Part shown: in pieces, positions 60,639-64,000 of the stretch
Layout: the number at the start of each line of letters is the position of its first letter
Position numbering within the stretch: the first letter of the stretch is position 1
From: Cyanoderma ruficeps
Lineage: Eukaryota; Chordata; Aves; Passeriformes; Timaliidae
Length of the DNA: 64,000 nucleotides
Assembly: GCA_008694505.1 (NCBI GenBank)
Contig: VZDJ01000623.1
Location: 16,109,810 to 16,173,809 of the forward strand
Direction of reading: 5' to 3'
Made by a program: the position numbers and the translations under genes
Notes under the pieces: generated by a model
The model's database searches: none
Told to the model about the DNA's origin: nothing
Seen by the model: only the letters and a program-made list of their open reading frames with translations

Positions 60639-62906
60639 TATTTAAGTTGATGTTGGCCAAATCAAAAAAAGATAGGGAAAAACACCTAGTAGGTCAGACT
60701 TGAAAGGTCCTTGTGAGTGGAAAGTACTTCTTTCCACTCTGAAGTGGAGATCTGACACATAAGCTTTGATAGTATTTAAGGAAAATAAATTAATTATTTA
60801 ACAGCACTGCTGCATTGTCTCAAAGGGGAGTACCTCAGACATATATGGCTGTGCCATGCATAGTTCTCTGCTCTTGCTTTGCCTCTACCCTTATTTGTTC
60901 TTCATTCAGCCATCCAATGACAGGTCCAAGCTCCTCTTGGTGTCTGGAGAATGACATTTTATCTCCAGGTTAGTACCAGCTATGGAAGTCTTATAGCTCT
61001 GAGGATTCTAGACATACTTTTAAAGCAAATGTGAGCCCTTTTTACTTTCAGAGAAAAGTCTGTGACATATTTGTCTCAGAAAACACTTTAAATATCAGTC
61101 CTTTAGTGACAAAAAAATTATCTGCTTGGAATAAGCCTTAAATAGAGTGTCATAACTCCTCCGACTTGAAGTGCGCTTGAACTTCACTCAGCACTTGCAA
61201 AACACCTTTAAAGTATTCTGTGGTCTCTCTGCTTATTTCTTGCCAGGGTATGCCAAAATTATCCACCTACCTAGTAGGCCATTTGCCTCTCACATTCTGC
61301 CAATGCTCTAGACTCTTTTCTAGGAAGAAGGTGTTGGCCCTTCACAGTGAGGAGGATTTGGATGCCGAGCTCCATATTCCAAGAGAGTTTCCTAATCATG
61401 AGGTTTTATCTTAGAGAACTTTTATAACATTCTGCATTGCAGAATTACAGCTAGGAATGAAATACACTGGGATGCAGAAAGACAGGAGATAACTCCAGTC
61501 TTGGAGTCTGGATGATTCTTTATGCAGAAACCAAACTGTTCTGCTTCTGGCTTAGCTTTCTTCAGATTCAATCTTATGAATAATAAAAATGCATAGAGAT
61601 TTGCTAATGAAAACTGTGCAAAGTGCCCCATGTGTTTCCTCCTTAGGCCCTTCCATGGGATGTTGGATAGTTCAGGGCCAGACCCCCCTCCTTCCAGGGG
61701 TGGAATGGTAGACTGCCACAAAAATTTCAATTTTATGCACTTGGGTTACCTATGCTACCACTGAAGAGAGGAGTGCCTGAATTCAGCCTTCAGAGGAGCT
61801 ATGAAATCTGCCAGCAGAGGGACTAAGTTTAAAATATGGTTCAGAAGCAATCCGAGGGCAAAATTAGGGTGGTGAGAATTATCAAGTACTAAGACAGACT
61901 GCCAGATCCCATTCTGCAACTGAGGTTTCAAACGAAACCTTCTAATTCTTTAGCTCCTGTGCAGAGAAAATGGAGGACTGCTTAAGTCAATTCTGCAAGT
62001 GCAATTCAATATCACAGCAGGAAAGATGTTCTGCTGTTGGTCTGTGAGGGTTCACCTAAGGTCCAGGAAATGTTGTTGCTCCATCAATACTAACAAACTG
62101 CAGAGGCTGGAATGTAATTTTTAGGTCTGTAATTCAGACCCCAGCTGGAACTTCCTACCCCAAATTTATTGGAACTCAGAGCATACTGGAAAGGCAATCT
62201 TTTGTCTCCTTATTTTTTTCTTGAGGAAGGAGGGAAGCAGAGATGAGTGTATTTATGGCAAGCCCTTTGCTTATGTTGTGATTTATGTAAAGTATTTGGA
62301 CTCCAGTTGTTAATACCTCTATTTTGGAGATTCCAAATATTCAGGGATATTCAAAACATTCTAGAATATTCAGCATATTCTGAGGATACTAGAAAATCTA
62401 AGGTGAGTTAAAATATGGGTGACAGGTCTTATTCAAATACATAGTGAGAGTTAATCTGTTCTTGCAGGACCATACTCTTTATTGAAAAAAAGGGAAACTG
62501 AGGAAGGAAGGAATAATGGGTTTTTTTTCCTGCTCTCTGTAGAGCCAGGAGTGTATCTCAGTGTGCCTACAACCAGCCTAAAGGCATTATTTAATATAAT
62601 ACAATGCCTCCATCCCTTGATAGAAATAATTCTAGTATAAATGTGGGCAAGTGTAAGTGCAGTATGTCAATAGAGTGCAAAGGGCATCCAATTTCTCAAT
62701 TAATTGCTTAAATTAGTTAAAAGTGTCACTTCAACACACACACAAAGAGCCCTATGGAAAAATGTTTCATTTAGAAGGAGTAAAAATGGCTTTTTTTCCA
62801 GCAGCTACCCATTTCCACCAATAGTCAATAGACAGGAGTGCAAGTAGACAACAACTGACAAGGAAATGTCAGCACACAGCAGATCAGAGCCATAATGCTC
62901 ATTTGT

Positions 62907-62948
62907 CTATATATATGTATATGTATGTATGTGGGTATACAAGTATAT
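62907..62948. repeat. TATG/TA microsatellite
   Basis: Alternating TATATATG and TATGTATG units with a short GGGTATAC break. An imperfect tetranucleotide repeat. Confidence 0.85.
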
Positions 62949-64000
62949 GTGTCTACTTAGGGTGTTTTGCACGGGACTGGGTCTGAGTCTGTTGGTATTT
63001 GTCCTGTTTGATTTATTTTGCTTTGATGCTGAAAGACCATGAAGGGATTAACTGGCTTTCTTGTCCCTTGCCTCTTCCCATAAGCTTCTGATACTCCAGA
63101 AAAGCAGGTGAAAATGGAGTGAAAAAGCCTTAACACAAGTCTTAAGTGAGTTCCTTTGAGGGCAAGCAGTTAATTAGATTAAGTGTTTCAACTCTGAAAT
63201 TTATATGAGAATATATACTTATACATAAAAAGTCACAGAATTTTATCATCTCTAACATGCAAAGGGCCAGAAGCTGAGCTTTAGAGTATTATTACCACTG
63301 TCATCCTCACTATCTTCCATGTTTTCTTTTAATGGGAAGACCTGTCTCTTTCTGTCAGTCAGGATCTGTCAGCACTATGTTATTATGTCTGTTATTATTC
63401 AGAAACTTCTTTTACAGTGTTTTTAATAGAAAAAAGCTGTTCTTTTACAGAACTGCTTTTTACCAGCTTCAGTTACATAATGTAATTTTACTGTAGCAGT
63501 GATGCAGTGCTTGAAGAGAGATGGTGTGGATGACTTATTTTTCCTACCATCTAGTCTAGTTTGAACTGAGAGTTTAAAAAAGTTGGAACATGGCATTGCT
63601 TGATTTCTTTTTGCACATTAAAAAACCTAGAAAGAGTTTGTGTGAGGAAACAGAAAGAGTAGAGAAAGGCATAAGTCTGGAAGACATGTAGGGAAACAAG
63701 GAAAATTAAAAACAGGGAGAGAACTTGGGGGTATACTTATACCTATAGAAAATAAAATTTATTAAACACTGTCTTTTCTGTTTATTAGAGACAGAGATGG
63801 AAAATACATGAAAATGCTCAAACTTATTTTTAGTTGATCCCAAATGATTTTGTTTCCAGTTTGACTCATCAAAACACAAAGAATCCATATTATTTTTTTA
63901 TGCTTTTTACATGCTTTAGAATGAATGGATGTATTCAGTCTAAAAATAAAATTTTCGCTTAAAAAAATGAAGAAATTCAAGTGTCTCATTGGCAAAATTT

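Larger units (their letters stand above)
59971..64000. other. AT-rich non-coding stretch, no gene seen
   Basis: Unique sequence to the end of the window. Holds a pyrimidine tract at 60609-60638 and a TATG microsatellite at 62907-62948. A heat-shock-element-like word lies at 62359-62371. Short frames (61220-61414, 61422-61730, 63706-63995) have no recognisable domain. Confidence 0.5.

Noticed and set aside
1..64000. CRISPR arrays, operons, bacterial promoters, tRNA and rRNA genes
   Set aside because: No regularly spaced repeats, no long coding frames and no conserved RNA cores were found; the window is eukaryotic.

Overview
This window looks like non-coding DNA from a vertebrate nuclear genome, most likely a bird. 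It is AT-rich, has few CpG dinucleotides, carries poly-A/poly-T runs and simple repeats, and has scattered single N bases plus one 23-N gap. The strongest clue to the organism is at least nine fragments of CR1 LINEs, several ending in the ATTCTATG-type 3' tail typical of birds and other sauropsids. There is also a solo LTR with a 6-bp target duplication and two or three MIR-like relics. Turtle or crocodilian DNA is less likely but cannot be excluded by eye. I see no bacterial or archaeal features, no CRISPR array and no rRNA or tRNA gene that I can support.

Layout. 1-5.4 kb: unannotated AT-rich DNA. 5.4-5.8 kb: CR1 on the minus strand. 9.5-10.1 kb: well-preserved CR1 on plus, coding for the end of ORF2 plus the 3' tail. 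16.6-17.0 kb: probable very old CR1. 19.2-19.3 kb: MIR relic beside a perfect 12-bp foldback. 20.2-20.4 kb: short CR1. 25.0 kb: CTCF-like site. 29.1 kb: short CR1. 34.0-34.8 kb: long CR1 on minus with reverse-transcriptase remnants. 38.7-38.9 kb: one unexplained open segment that could be an exon. 39.2-40.3 kb: layered relics (CR1 tail, MIR-like SINE, CR1 reverse-transcriptase start). 41.2 kb: CR1 on plus. 46.7-47.5 kb: older CR1 on minus with stop codons. 51.1 kb: A/C-rich low-complexity block. 55.2-56.3 kb: CR1 on plus that keeps the endonuclease region but has lost the reverse transcriptase. 59.43-59.96 kb: solo LTR on minus with intact target duplication. The rest is unique AT-rich sequence with microsatellites and small tandem duplications.

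I do not recognise any host protein-coding gene. All longer open frames are either inside CR1/LTR sequence or look like chance frames in AT-rich DNA, so the window is best read as intergenic or deep intronic. No new biological system is evident. The points most worth following are the clean solo LTR, the RT-deleted CR1, the candidate exon at 38.7 kb and a few motif clusters that could be regulatory.
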